From assembly GCA_027946365.1 (NCBI GenBank), contig JAPEUQ010000015.1, positions 434,001 to 498,000 on the forward strand: a DNA stretch of 64,000 nucleotides, in the 5' to 3' direction. Made by a program: the position numbers and the translations under genes. Below the pieces are notes generated by a model. The model made no database searches. It was not told the origin of the DNA and saw only the letters and a list, made by a program, of their open reading frames with translations. Source of the DNA: Kalmusia sp. IMI 367209 (lineage: Eukaryota > Ascomycota > Dothideomycetes > Pleosporales > Didymosphaeriaceae). Shown piece by piece: positions 32,865 through 45,592 of the stretch (positions are counted from its first letter, which is position 1; every line of letters begins with the position of its first letter).

Positions 32865-34479
32865 ATGATTACATCTATAGTACCAAAGAAGACCAGGTCC
32901 AGCACTCCAAGGGCGCGAACAGGCTGCCAGACCTGTCGGTAAGCTTACAATGTCGTACGGTAGGAACCACTTGACGGACCTCTAACAGGATAACAGGAAA
33001 AGGCGCGTAAAATGTGACGAAGCGAGACCATCATGTCGCAGATGCCTGCAAGCAGGCTGGAAGTGCGATGGCTATACAACGGACAAGGCAGACCTTACAT
33101 CTGTAGCGGTCAAGCAAGATAACTCCGCACCAATACTTGCAATAACGCGATACTCGCTGCCCTTTCGGATACCAGGGTCGCAAAAGGATCGCCAATTGCT
33201 GCATTACTTCTGTGTGCAAGGCTCCCACGACCTAGCCGGCTTCTTAAACTTCGATTTCTGGACTCGCACGGTGCTCGAGCAAAGCCACCAGGAGCCGACA
33301 GTACGCCAGGCACTAGTCTCACTTAGTTCATTACATCTTGACTGTACTACTGCATCAAGCGGCGCAGCAAGAAATGAGACCCTAATGCAGTACGGCAAAG
33401 CTCTTCGGATGCTACAAAAACGTCTGAGAACGCCTGGTACCGATGCTACTAGGACAGCGCTTGTATGTTCCATACTGTTCCACTGCTTTGAAGCTACGAT
33501 AGGGAACAGTCAGGCTGCTATGCATCATCTTCAGGGTGGGCTGAGCATGCTGTCGTCCTGTCATCAACAGAGTCTCGAACGGACTGAGGAACTTGACGTA
33601 TTGTCTCTCGAGCTCGAGAGGCTGGATCTTCAGGCCACACTTTTCTACGATCAGCCTTCAGCTCATGTGGTATCCGAGAAGGACGAAAACAGCAATGACG
33701 CGCCCAACGTAAACTCTTTCCGGCGCCTCAGTGATGCCCACCGCACACTCGTCAAACTGATCTACAGAGGCTTCCATTTGATCAGTGATAATATACCACA
33801 CAAATTTGCATCGAGGGAGTTCGTTCCTCCCCCAGTTCTCCAGCAGAAACTAGAGCTTTCCAAGAGCCTCCATCAGTGGAAGGCCATGTTCGACGCGTTC
33901 AAAGAGAAATTGGATCAAGAAGCCATCAAAGAATATGGCTGCCAAATCCTCCTCATTCACTGGCATTTGGCCACCATGCTCCTCGACGCCGTATATCCAG
34001 TCGACCGCACGGTGTTCTGCGCCTCTCCCAATCCCCGAGCAATGCACGTACTCGAACTAGTCGAAGGCGTGCTTGCACGCACCACGCAGCAAAACCCGGC
34101 CTCCCCGACCTCCAGACCTCCCCAGCGCGTCATCTCCTCCGAGATCGGCGTCGTCGCTCCGCTCTTCGCTTTAGCCTTGAAATGCGCCGACGACGAAGTG
34201 TGCGATCGAGCTCTCGAGCTGCTCAACACGACACAGAGAAGGGAGGGTCTGTGGGAAGCTTCACACATGGCGTCTATGATTCAGCAGCTCAGAGATGCGA
34301 GGGAGCGCCGGTTAGCGAATGCGGACGAAGAGTTTCTCGTGAAGGCGAGAAGTCAGTCGCTGGAGCAACTTTTCTGGTATGAGTTTAGTAGTCCGTACGA
34401 AGGGCTGAACATGATGACTACGTATGTGGAGCAGGCGATTCTGGGCATTTATGCTCCTCCCGAAATTCTCTCGGACTAA
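32865..34479 (+). CDS. Zn2Cys6 (fungal C6) transcription factor
   Basis: Two exons, 32865-32938 and 32997-34479, give 518 residues. The binuclear zinc cluster is complete with spacing CX2CX6CX6CX2CX6C (Cys 21, 24, 31, 38, 41, 48), and the 58-nt intron interrupts it right after the second Cys, a common position in this class. A basic stretch precedes it (PKKTRSSTPRART). The rest is the helical fungal-specific regulatory domain (LLHYFCVQGSHDLAGFLNFDFW ... QPTVRQALVSLSSLHL-like region), matching the DUF3468/Fungal_trans_2 type often found in secondary metabolite clusters. Its place 0.75 kb behind the UstYa gene suggests a pathway regulator; this is inference, and such factors are also abundant outside clusters. 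Confidence 0.87.
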
Positions 34480-35336
34480 GAGATTGAGATCTGATACTGG
34501 TGGCAACTTGGATTGGAACGATAATTTCGCGCTTCTTGGCAGTGGGAAGGTTGCTGTCATTTATATGCACTCTATTGATCTTTTGAGGTAGTCCTTGAGG
34601 ATGACTGTTGTTGGTTGATTTTACCTTTTGTATCATAATTAAACACAATCTGTATCATACTCCTCAGATACCTCGTTATGTTGAAGCCCCTCAGATTATA
34701 CACAATCTAAAGTGCCATTTTTCATCCACAATGACGCACAAGAACAGAATGTCATATTAGTCTTCTACTGTCACATTTAACCTTGGACCGAGTGCATACT
34801 TGTCCTTGAGTAGATCTACGAATATCAGGTAGCCTCCTCTTTCACTCATTGAAAATAATAATAATCCTTCCTACCGACGCCTTAGGCTGGAGTAGCATGT
34901 CTTCGAGACGAAGGTGTGACATATTTGATTTTCTGTCCATCCATCCATCCAGGTCACACAACGTCGAATCTGGTAGATATCGACTTGAACAAAAGGCTTG
35001 CAAAATTGTGTTTAGTATCTCGCTCTTAGACGAAGATTCGACCCGAAAACATGTGTCGAGAGCTTCACCCAAGAGGTCGACGAGCCATGGCACATAGGCT
35101 ATCTGATCGTTCGCGCTTGGCAGCGGGCCGCGAGCGGGTTTAGGCGCGCAACAACACGACTCCAGCAGACGATCCCAGCGTAATAAGTCGTTTCCCAACC
35201 CCAACTGATCTTAATGTCTTAGTTACCTTCTCACGCACGTATCTCCCTTCCAACATAGAAGAAAGAGCAGGTCTCTCGTGACATAAAGCAAGCGCGACGC
35301 ACAGCTAGACACTTCCCCCCATCCCATACATCCACC
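34480..35336. other. intergenic
   Basis: No gene supported. 3' flank of the Zn2Cys6 gene, then the promoter of the small membrane protein. A short CCAT tandem (34937-34950) is present. Confidence 0.5.
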
Positions 35337-35912
35337 ATGACGACCCCATCGGACGCCGCCCGCCAAAGACGCATCGCTCCAACGCATCCTTACGCACAAA
35401 ATACGCCGAACACACAGCTGGATGACCGGCCACACTCGCCCTTCCCCTCGCTGACATCGCGCTGGCGCCTCGCGCGCAGCAACGCCCACTTCGCCCAACG
35501 CACCGCAATGCGACTTCTCGAGCTCTGCCTCGCCGCCCTCGCGCTCGTCGTCGTCCCCAGCACGATCCAATTCTTCGTCCGCTCGCTCGACACGCTGTAC
35601 GAAGTCGTCGGACGACGCGCGCGCTCGACCTTCGACGAGCTCGCTTGGAGCAGCCTCGTAGTCGGAGGAGGCGCATTGGTAGCATGGCACGCGGTCTTGG
35701 TTGCGCTGAGCTACAAGGCAATCATAGAGAAGAGCGTAGAGAGGAAGAAGGGATACACGTGGGGCAAGATCTTGGGCCGCGTCCTCGTCCCCGCGTACCT
35801 CGTCGTCGCGCTCGTAGGCCTGTTTTCCACGCTCGCATCGCGCATTGCTACTCCAATCGTGCTCCCCCGCGCCGCAGACAGCGCGGCATCGACGCCGAGC
35901 GAAGCCCGATGA
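35337..35912 (+). CDS. hypothetical three-helix membrane protein, 191 residues
   Basis: Single exon, ATG at 35337 in a clean ACCATG context. The N-terminal ~55 residues are polar and Pro/Arg-rich. Three hydrophobic helices follow at about 57-80 (MRLLELCLAALALVVVPSTI), 105-127 (SSLVVGGGALVAWHAVLVAL) and 147-170 (LGRVLVPAYLVVALVGLFST), and a short polar tail ends the chain. I do not recognise the family. GC-rich codon use is consistent with coding sequence, and overlapping frames on other strands are shadows. Where it acts is unknown; ER or vacuolar membrane would be guesses. Confidence 0.62.
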   Translation: MTTPSDAARQRRIAPTHPYAQNTPNTQLDDRPHSPFPSLTSRWRLARSNAHFAQRTAMRLLELCLAALALVVVPSTIQFFVRSLDTLYEVVGRRARSTFDELAWSSLVVGGGALVAWHAVLVALSYKAIIEKSVERKKGYTWGKILGRVLVPAYLVVALVGLFSTLASRIATPIVLPRAADSAASTPSEAR

Positions 35913-38306
35913 ATGATAACCCCCTCCTGCATTCATACGATGTGCGTTTTCGAACAAAAAATCCACGGCCCTCGGAAATTCGGGGCTCGTTCGTCTTCTT
36001 CATCTCCTCCTCCTCCTCCCCCCAGGCATATACAGGGTGTCTCTCTTTCGCTGACAGCCCTTCGGCCCGACTCGAGGACACTGGCGTCGGCCTAGCCCGG
36101 CCGCGGAGGCTGGGCGGTGCCGATCGCTTTCGGGGAGTGGCACGCCACTGCACGCCACTTCCACGCGGAGATGAGCGGGGGGTGGTCCTCTGGCGATCGC
36201 GCGACAAGCGTCGATATCGCCTCTGACGTAATGCTGGATACGTGGGCTAGATTGAGTGCTCGTTTGCACCTTTCGCAAGTGAACCTAGAGCGCTCGTTGA
36301 ATAGGAATTGTGGTAATTGGAATCATACGATGCTCTGTGGCTGAGGACATAAGCGATGAGACTTTGACGCGTGGGTCAAATGCTGTAGCGGGTGTCTTGG
36401 GGAAGCTTGTATGGACGCATTAGAGGCTCATTGCTTGATTTGTCGACACTTTGTGAACAAGTCTTGGTAGAAAGGTGAACGGCCAGCGGCAAATTGTATA
36501 CCGCATAGTAGACTTCGTAGAGTTGTGATTCAATGTTCAATAGGCCTTTGAGATCGTCAATTTCAAGAGACTCTCACGCATCTCTCAACTATTTCTTGAT
36601 GTGTATCGCATACTATTTTGATTGCATAAATTTTCTCGGCGCCATGTTACCTCCACTTTCTTAGGAGAGGAAGCATCTTGGATGAACCTGTAGCAATGTT
36701 GACCAAGCTCTGCGTGACTCAGCGCATCCGAGAAACTCGGGAAATACTCGCTCCACGATCACGGCGCTCTCCCAGTGCCCGGTGTTAACGCCTGATCGGC
36801 TTCCAAAGGGTCCTCGAGCCCCTGACCGCGCCTCAGATACAACGCCATTTTCCCTTATACTGCAATCCCACCCCTCAGGTCATCTCGTGTTATCTCTACA
36901 GAAGAGGAGAAGATCAGATACGGTGAGTAACAAGCATGCGAACTACTGGGTTATGCAGTTCTACACTACGGGAGCTGCAAGGTACGTCCTGGACAGAAAC
37001 CGTAGCTGAGGCTGGAACGGAAGCTAGGAGTGCGGGGAAGTGTGGCTTTTCAGGGACGTTCGGAGTTCAAGACCAGGAACTGATAGTCGTTTTCGGAATA
37101 CACTGTCGTTCTCTATCAGCATCTAAGAAAGGGAATATGCCCAAGAGTTAATGTTCAGCCGATATCAAGGAGGCGTATTGCTTGGCCTATCTTAGCGCAA
37201 TGAAAGGATCGCGGCTGTGATGCGTGCGTAAAGGTGCATGTCATCATTAGCTGCACGAAAGCTGCGTTAGCCCGTCGTATCTGTTACCACGAATTGCAAT
37301 GCTCCGATAGCGTCGAGATCGTGCCTTCGCAGCGTGTGACCAACACACGGTGTGGCATGTCAGCATTGCAGCACGGCGCGCCTACTGTGGCGCGCAGAGA
37401 GCGAGAAAACCTCGAACTCGATTTCACACTCCCTCGGCTGCTTTGTGTGGCAGTCACCACCCTCATCATACCCGTCAGCGAAGTTTTCAACCACCCAATC
37501 GAGTGAATGTTCATTCCTCACTCTCACGTGTTTTTCTGGATGGCCTTTCCTAATTGGTAATCGCGTCCGGAAGCGCACGGCCGCGTGCGGGAATATGCGA
37601 CATGTCAGCCCAACGCGCTTTCGTCTGCGATCATCGTTATGCAGTTGTTCCTTGTTCGAAAGAAACGGATCAGGAACATGTGCCCCCTGGAAGCATCTAC
37701 GGAAACCAGCAACAGATTCTCCACAGATCGCATACGGACGCTCGCGGTGGCTTTGTTTCCGGAGTGCGCTTTCGAGCGTCGCAAGGCACGCGACATGCGA
37801 AGGTGGCACCTTGGCGCTCGGAAAAAGAAATGCCATGGTTGCATTGTGGCGTGTGCAAGTCTGTGCATTTGCAGGGAACTTGAAATCTTCTTACTTCGCT
37901 CTCGCCGGATTCCGAAGCTTTCAAGACCGAACCGCAATGTCAAACTACATCCATTGGTAGCGAAGATTAGGTCCGTTGGAGGTTCAAACACAGGTGCCTG
38001 TCGCGTTCGAAAATTTTTGTCGCATGGGAATGTGTCGCGTTGGAAGAAATGTTCGTCGCGTTGAATAGGCTCATGTCCTAAAATTAGTTGTGATAGCTAT
38101 ACGTCCATTCAAATGGTGTGGAGAGATAGAGTTGGTGCCATTTGGACGAGTGAAAGTGGGTATATTGTCATCGTCAAAATATCCTCCCCTTGAACGCCAA
38201 AGATGAGAGCTGTATTTCCATCTTGCCATGAATGATCAGCCGTCTAAAGCGTGTCAGCTATACAGTGTGTACATGTTTCCATCCCTTTAGTTCGTCATTT
38301 TGTTCT
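35913..38306. other. intergenic
   Basis: 2.4 kb without a supportable gene. It starts with TC-rich repeats near 35995-36020. Frames of 150-200 codons at 37352-37960 (+) and 37360-37991 (-) overlap each other, have Cys/Ser/Arg-rich chance composition and no domains. Confidence 0.45.
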
Positions 38307-40073
38307 TCAGACGCTGCGCTCATCCTTGACATGGCGCCGAAGGCCGATGAGCTGAATTATTTCAGTCCAGAAACCGACCGGAGGTGTAATGAACGAAGCC
38401 TCGTAGGCGTCTATAAGGGGAGCGTCCCAAACCAAATCAACCTCCTTGGAAGGAATGATGCGTGTCTTTTTGTAGAATTTCCAGAAGACAAAGAGCATTG
38501 GGGCGACTCCAACCATGGTATAGGTCGTGAAGAAAACGTCGTAGGTGAAATTACCGGGCAGGAAGACGCGATATCCACTGACAAAGACGACACAAATCTG
38601 GAAGGCCAAGGCAAAGTACGTCTGATAGGGCTGGAACCAGCCGCAGTACGGAAGTGTCTTGCGATCGAGTCCTTGTGCAACAGTGGCTTTGTAGAACGCA
38701 ATGTAGGTGATCATCATGATGATGAAGTCAATGAGACCGCTTGCGGTGAGCAACCCCACGAGCCATGTCAGCACCTCGTTACTGGCGCTTGAGACTGCCA
38801 GGAAAGACAGGAAGGGGAAGAACATGGTGATCGCAAAGCAGTAAATTGGCACACCGTTCCGGGTGCACTTGCGAAGGACCTTCGGGGCGCGGCCTGTGAT
38901 AGCCAGCGAGTACAAGCTTCGACTCGCGCAGTATGTGTAGGTATTACCGGCGGAGAAGATGCTAGTAACGAGCAAAGCGTTTGTCAGGTCTGGTAGAGCC
39001 GTGATGCCCAGATTCCTCATGGCAATGACATAGGGAGAAGCAGCAGCAGTACCGGCGCCCTCGCCACCGTTGTTGACCGCATCGAGCTGCGGGTCGTTGT
39101 AGGGAACGACGATGCCAGTGCAGAGAGCTCCTAGGATGAAAAAGATACCGTAGCGCCAGTAAACCGTCTTGAAGGCGTTCTTGATATAGGTTCGCGGGCG
39201 TTTAGCCTCTCCAGCAACCATGGAGATGTACTCCGGGCCGACAATACAGAAGGAAGCAGCCCACAAGGCTGCCAGGAATCCTTCGAACCTTCCCTTGTCG
39301 CCGTCCGCGAGATAGGCATGCATTGCTCCGGGTTTCTTCCAATACCGGAAGCCATAGGCATCGTGCTTAGGATTACCGCCAACCATAGTGATGAAGGTAA
39401 AGCAGTACAGCATGATGATCAAAATTACCTTGCCGCCCGACAACCAGAATTCGGCTTCACCATAGGCTTGCACGGCGAGGACATTACAAAGGCTACACGA
39501 AATTTAGCGCTGTCAACATCTTGGAGTCAAAGCGTCCTAGCTGTGCGTCCAGAAAATGGAGGGCTGTTCTTACCCGTAGAGAACGATCACGGCGATAGCC
39601 ACACCCCATATAGGTATATCATCCCTCCAAAAGCCGAGGACTGTGTGCAAGGCCGTAATCTCGAAGGGAATGAGTAAAGCTTCATAGAGGAAGAAGTTCC
39701 AACCAGCCGTGAAGCCTAGCGCCTCATCGACCCAATGACCGGCTAATCGCACAAAGCCACCGCTCACGGGCATGTATACGGCCATTTCGGCGATCGAGTT
39801 GTTCACCATACCCATGACGAGGGAGTACAATGTGTAAGCCATGAAGAGCGAGCCCGGGCCAGCTTTGTTGAGTGCACCACCGATACTAACGAATAAAGCA
39901 GTACCGATGGAACCTCCGATAGCGATCAACTGGATCTGGCGGTTGCCAAGATGGCGTTGCAGGTCGTCGGAGTTGTCGTGTGTCTCACCATGTTGTACGT
40001 CGTGGTCCTTCTCACCACTGTTGCCCGACTCCTGGACATAGGAGTCGTACTTTTTGGATTCGTCGATGTCCAT
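38307..40073 (-). CDS. amino acid permease, AAT family (DIP5-like)
   Basis: Two exons, 39574-40073 and 38307-39492, give 561 residues. Proton-coupled importer of amino acids at the plasma membrane. The cytosolic N-terminus is charged (SGEKDHDVQHGETHDNSDDL); then comes the family signature RQIQLIAIGGSIGTALFVSI in helix 1, and about 12 membrane helices follow. The consensus region around GFWRDDIPIWG and the substrate segment FCIVGPEYISMVAGEAKRPR (helix 6) are intact. The closest match by eye is DIP5/AgtA, carriers of acidic amino acids, but the substrate cannot be fixed. The 81-nt intron (GTAAGA...GTGTAG) keeps frame. The open frame continues upstream of 40073 without ATG. Confidence 0.88.
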
Positions 40074-42255
40074 TGTCGCAAGGGAAGTGTCGCGTAAGGG
40101 TCCGGTAGTTGCTGTGGGTATTGTCGCTCTCGAGTTGACGTCACTCTGGGGTTGTTGCTCTGGGGTTGGGTCGCGTGGGGTTAACTGCGAGGTCGCGCGA
40201 GCGGCAAGTCGCAATTATATGCAACGAGTCCGACTGTCAAAGCAGTGGACGTGAATGAATGGGCCGGGGGGTACAATCGAGGTGAAAGCCCTTGCCTGTT
40301 TTGTGAGAGAGGGAAACAAGCAGGCCTTTATACAGTGCAGGGCTCAACACCCCAGCTCGTGGACGCCGGGCGCCGTGAGCCTCGTGCTCCCGCTAAGCCA
40401 AGGCAGTCTGGCGGCTTGGTGGGCGGCCTAGCGCAGCTAACGCTTTTCCGCAAGCGACTGTCCCGCGATCCTGGGCATGAGATTGGGGCAGAGATTTCAC
40501 CGGACCCTGGTTCCTCCCTCCAAAGGCACCCCGCTCGTTGCGCCCCAATCAACCGGGGACATCACTGCCCTTTCGGGGCACACTACGGCCGTCATGAAGC
40601 CAAGATCACGCTGCCTGCTTCCAAGACGCCCGCTACCCAGCCGCGTTCCCGGACTAGATGCGCAGGCCGAGAGAAATACCAATTCACAGCGCGTAATCAA
40701 AAATGCGTCGTGTGGGAGTGTGACGTGCAGTTGGCCACAGACAATCCCATGGCTTGAGAACACCAATCCGACGCGTTCGACATGGATTTTAGCGTCGAGA
40801 AAGATCAGGTCCGCGGAATGCGTCCCACAGCAGGTATGAGGCAGGTGCCCTCACGGCCTTTTTGATATCCAGAACAGGTGAAACTGCCGCGCGGGTTTTT
40901 TTTTCCTCGACTTGTCTGTAGAGTGCGAATCGTAGAGACAAGCCAACGCCTACTCCTGACCGTTGGCAAAGTGGTGATCTCTTCACCTCGACGCAGAAGG
41001 CTCGTCACTCGGTACTGCTGCTGATACAGCTAATGGTATTGTTGAGCCAGCTCTGCGGGTCCGGAGTGGGTATGCCTCATTCAATCTTCGGCCATGTGCC
41101 GTCTGCTCGATCGCATGAGGCTTGGCGTTCCCTGCCTCACAACAGCTGGCGACCTTTTTTCCTTTTTCTGCAGCCTGTTGCGGTCGGCTGTGCCCCTCCG
41201 GTGGCGGATAAGGCGCGAATGGGATACGAGACGGTCGTGTCGATCGAGACGTGATGTTGACGGCGACGGCACGCTGCGCAACCTAGAAGGAAATTGAGGG
41301 TGGCTTTCGAGGGATATCTGCTGCTCAGGCGTCGTTATACCAAAGCTGCAGTGCTTGGTCGCGTTCAGCGTATAGCCTGCAAATAAGAACCTAGGAAACT
41401 ATTTCTTGTGGGTGCATACAAGCTGCAGTGCACCATGTTACTTGTCAATTGCGTTCGTTGCCAACGGCATCCGATCGTCGAATGTGAGGTCAAGTTGGGT
41501 TGGTAGGCGGAAGAGGAGGCATATGGAAGGAAAGGGGGTGGGTGCATGACAGATGTCATCGTGACATATGTCCCTTCCGGACCTGAGACCGAGGCGGGAG
41601 CGACTGGTCTTAACAACGCGCGAACACGTGGACACGCCCTTCGTGTCGAGCTTTGTAATACTCCAGACTCCCGACGATCCAATCCTCACCATTTATCCGA
41701 ATACTCCGAGTATCCAAATACCAGGACAGTGGTACATCCCGCCGGTTCCTTCCCTGCCATCCCCTCTCACGATCCTAATTATATATTCATACCATACCAG
41801 GCCTGCTAGAAACCGTAACTACATATGACGTGGAATAGAGGATATCAATGATTGAGATTGGTTCAGCGTGGCTACGCATGTGTTACACACGTTTGCTTTG
41901 TGCGCAGTTATCGATAGGGAACGTGCCCCTCCTACCCCGCCGTTGTGCCAGCTGAGGAGGAAGCCATCGGCGACCCACACTTGACATCTTCTCTTCACCG
42001 CACTCTACGTATCCTCACGCCCTCAAATTGCAGCATCCCAGCGTCTGTCATCCTTCCCTCACGATTCTCCGCAAGAAGACGTGTCTTACCACCTGTCTCA
42101 CATGTGAGCACTACTTGATATATTCTGGACATCTCCTCCTCCGTCGAACAGTCTTATAGCCTCTTGTTGGTCGTAACACGTCTAACCTGAAGCGTCCCTT
42201 GATAGTTGTATTCGCACACTTATCAAGACGTCCTACACCGATCATATCGAGCACG
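40074..42255. other. intergenic, permease promoter and DUG3 upstream region
   Basis: No gene supported in 2.2 kb. It contains the permease promoter (left) and the DUG3 promoter (right). A 170-codon frame (40245-40757, plus) lies across the permease promoter and shows no domain. Confidence 0.45.
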
Positions 42256-43475
42256 ATGTGTCGCTGGTTTGCATACATCAGCCCCATAGAGCCATGTTTG
42301 CTCTCTGACGTTTTGATCACGCCTTCAAACAGTATCAGGTCCGTGTCTGTACCCAAGAATCGTTACAGCTACTCACAATTTGAACTATAGTAAACAATGC
42401 TCAGGTATCTTCGCCCTTTCGCTTTGTCTGGTTCCATTAACGACAAAGTAGAGCACTACTTACCGGGGCTCCTTCCCCATGACAAAGAAAAGGAGCTCGA
42501 CCATAGTTCAGACGCCCTGCTTCGTATGCGTAATTCTCTCCTCAACATGGATGTAGGTGCGCTATCCATGCTATCTCGGGAATTGTATTGACATCGTACC
42601 TTCTTCTATGGTAGGGCCTCGGCGTCGCTTGGTACACCAAATCTGCCGGATCTTACGTCAAGAACATCGAAGGTTCAAGACCGGCGCTGTACAAATCACA
42701 GTCCCCTCCCATTAACGACTTCAACTTCCGATCGTTGTGTGAAAACACGGAAACGCACTGCGTCTTCGCGCATATCCGCGCAAGCAGCGGGAGCACAGTC
42801 ACACAAGTCAATTCCCACCCTTTCGTCTTTGGCCGCCACGTCTTCATGCACAATGGAGTCATCTCCAACTTCTCGGCGATCCGGCGCGATATGACCGATC
42901 TGATGTCCTTTGACGCATACTGCAACATCCTCGGCTCTACGGACAGCGAACATTCCGCCGCTCTATACATGACGAACCTTACGAACCATGGAACGAAAGA
43001 AACATGGCAGGAGACGTACCCACTTTCCGCAATGCTAGCGGCAATGCAAAAGACCCTGGTCCAGATCATGGAGCTCCAGAAGACCAAGTCTGGCCACGCA
43101 CGAACGCCCAATTCGCTGAATTTCTGCACAACCGACGGCCAGAAAATGGTAGCCATCCGCTTTCGCAATCACGCTACCCAACAGCCGCCGTCCCTCTACT
43201 GGTCCGAGTTTGCTGGGCGTACGCTTAACACGAAGTACCCTGGGCATCCCGACGCGAAAGAGTTGATCAATGAGCAAGCCATTTGGGGAGAGGATAAGAG
43301 AATCGGGAAGCACACAATCATCGCAAGCGAGCCTACTACGTACGACCAGAAAGAATGGAACTTGATCGGGAAGAACAGCGCATTGATGGTGGACGAATTG
43401 GGGACCGAGACAGAGGTACCACTCCAGTATGATGCTGTGCTGGATGCAGAAGATCCGAGCGCAGACGGCAAGTGA
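42256..43475 (+). CDS. DUG3: class II glutamine amidotransferase, Dug3-like
   Basis: Four exons: 42256-42338, 42391-42404, 42449-42552 and 42615-43475, giving 353 residues. In yeast Dug3 works with Dug2 to degrade glutathione in the cytosol by removing the gamma-glutamyl group. The start MCRWFAYIS exposes Cys2 as the N-terminal nucleophile after Met removal. The later motifs are DGLGVAWYT, FAHIRASSGS and HPFVFGRHVFMHNGVISN, the Gln-binding HNG segment. Exon 2 is only 14 nt (codons K-Q-C-S with split ends). Leaving it out, or reading through its flanking introns, brings stops. All junctions keep frame: donors GTCCGT, GTATCT and GTAGGT. The length matches Dug3 (about 350). Confidence 0.9.
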
Positions 43476-45592
43476 CGAGTTGTGAAGCCCTAATTATCTC
43501 CTACTTATCTCCCCCTTTCCATCTTGCTTTCCATCACACGCACAAAGATAGCATAGAACCGTGTATCCTTCCTCCCAACATGCCAAACAGAAAAGGTCTG
43601 TCTACAAATATCAATTACGCTAGGCTCAAATAAACTTACTCCCAATTTGGTTCTCTTTGACTATAGTAAGGCTCGAACTCAGGAACCATCGGAGAGCGTG
43701 ATGAGGATAAAAAGTGTGTCTGTGTACACTGATGCAATCCATCCATCCATTACTCGAGACCCCACATGTCCGACTCGATGAATAACTTCACCATTAACAG
43801 CTTAGAGGACTCTCTCGTCACCGTGTCTAGTCCCATTATATTCCTTCGAAAATTAAGGCTAACCAACCAGTGTCCAATCCCAATTTCGTTAAATACACAG
43901 AAAGTGATGGTCTCAGCGCTAATTCGACAGTCGCCCCTGTAGATAGTGTCTGTGGAATTCCGTAGAGCTTGGTGAGTGAGCATCCGACGGGACGTACGGA
44001 ATGGAGTCTTCTTCGAGGAGAAGGTGGCGCTTGCGGCGGTCTGCCTACTATGAGCATGCAGTGAGAGGCCCCTGTAGAAGTAGTATCGGCCGTGTGAGGA
44101 ACCCATGTCAGTCTCGTTAGTACTTATTGAGTATGCGGGCTGTCTGGCATTGCGCAGAATTATGATGGTAGAAGACTGCATAGTGGCAGAATTATTATTT
44201 TAACGAAGAACGGGCCTGCCTCTGATGAAGGGACACAATCATCGACTTGGGTTGATGTGCAAATGACGTACAATTCATTTTCATGGCTTTCAGCAGCAGA
44301 CCCAAACTATGCTTACAACGTTAGCTAGATCTGTGTGCATGATTAAGAGAATAGTGAAAGACTTAAGGGGTAAGATTTTGCGAGTGGTCAGGCCTTTCAT
44401 CTGCGTTTGATGATACCTATGTGTAAGATGGCTAACACTCGTACAGCTTTTCTTTAAAAGCTTCGGTTTCACTGTAGCACATTAAAAAAGACGTTGTCGG
44501 ACTTTTGACAGAGAAGCCAGCGCTACGGCGGAACTCCTTACAACGGACACATTCATACGTCGTACTACACACTCATCAGCCTTGCATCACCAAAGGGTTT
44601 TCTCGAAGACGCACGTGCAACATGCAGATTGTATCATATCATGTTGCATCACTATGTACCCTACTCATGGATCACCCAGGTCCGGAACCTAACCCCCGAT
44701 AGATCGATACACCACGTGCGCTGGGGCTGGACTATGATCGCCTTCCGTGGCCGCTGGCGTCGCCTATGTGCCCAGAATGAAGCCATGATTCTCATGAGCG
44801 AAGACTTGGCATGTAGCCGGCGCGCGCGAGCGAGGCGGGTAGCTATCAATCGTTCTCACCATTTGTTCAAGATCCGACAAGTTTTGTGTGTGGCGCTTTC
44901 AGGATGCCCTTGAGGACCGGCGAGAAACGGCTTCTGGAAGCAGAGACTCTTCGAGATACTGGATATTTGCGCCTAACGCTACTAGCATCAAGTCAAAAGG
45001 CGAAGTGGAAGCACATTGCCTCACTTTGTTGTTCTCCATGACAGACACTCAAGTGTGGAGAGTAGGTCTAGACTTCCATGCAGTAGGTGAAAGTCGAGCA
45101 GGAAGAAGGACCTATTCTACAATTTCTATTTTTGATTAAGACGACCACATGGAATCTCGTTACATGCTTTCCCGTGCAATGATACAATTTGCGTCATTCA
45201 TCTCAAGTATTGATTAATCCCATGTTTGAGATGATGTTCACTATGGCGTACAGATTGTGCGGGTCTGATGCTGATGGAGACTCGACACGAGGATCTGTTG
45301 GGTGTACCTGGTCGACTACTTACCCGCGTTCCGCGTCTATTCAGCCCGATAATCACACGCACTACCTACATCAGCAAAGCGCATCGTCTAGCCTGCCATG
45401 TCACAGTTCAATCCGGCAAGTATATATATCGAGGCCCTTCAAACTTTGGAAAAGATAACGCAACCAGCCACGCTGCTAGCCACGTGGTTCACAGCTTAGA
45501 ACATAGCTCTTAGCACATCGCATCAAAATTGCTATTCTCGTGTAATTTCATATATGCTATCGACGGGGTATTTGAGAATGAACCTGAGGCAA
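43476..45592. other. intergenic
   Basis: No gene supported in 2.1 kb. Frames at 43750-44181 and 44505-45513 are short, overlap on both strands and have no recognisable domain. No tRNA fold was found; a TTCGAG-like stretch near 43672 lacks paired arms. Confidence 0.45.

Noticed and set aside
37352..37991. Pair of overlapping frames of 202 (+) and 128-158 (-) codons
   Set aside because: Mutually overlapping on opposite strands, Cys/Arg/Ser-rich chance composition, no splice logic or domain.
40245..40757. 170-codon plus-strand frame
   Set aside because: Sits in the permease promoter and has no family resemblance.
43660..43690. tRNA-like T-arm sequence on the minus strand
   Set aside because: Stem bases do not pair and no acceptor or anticodon arm is found nearby.
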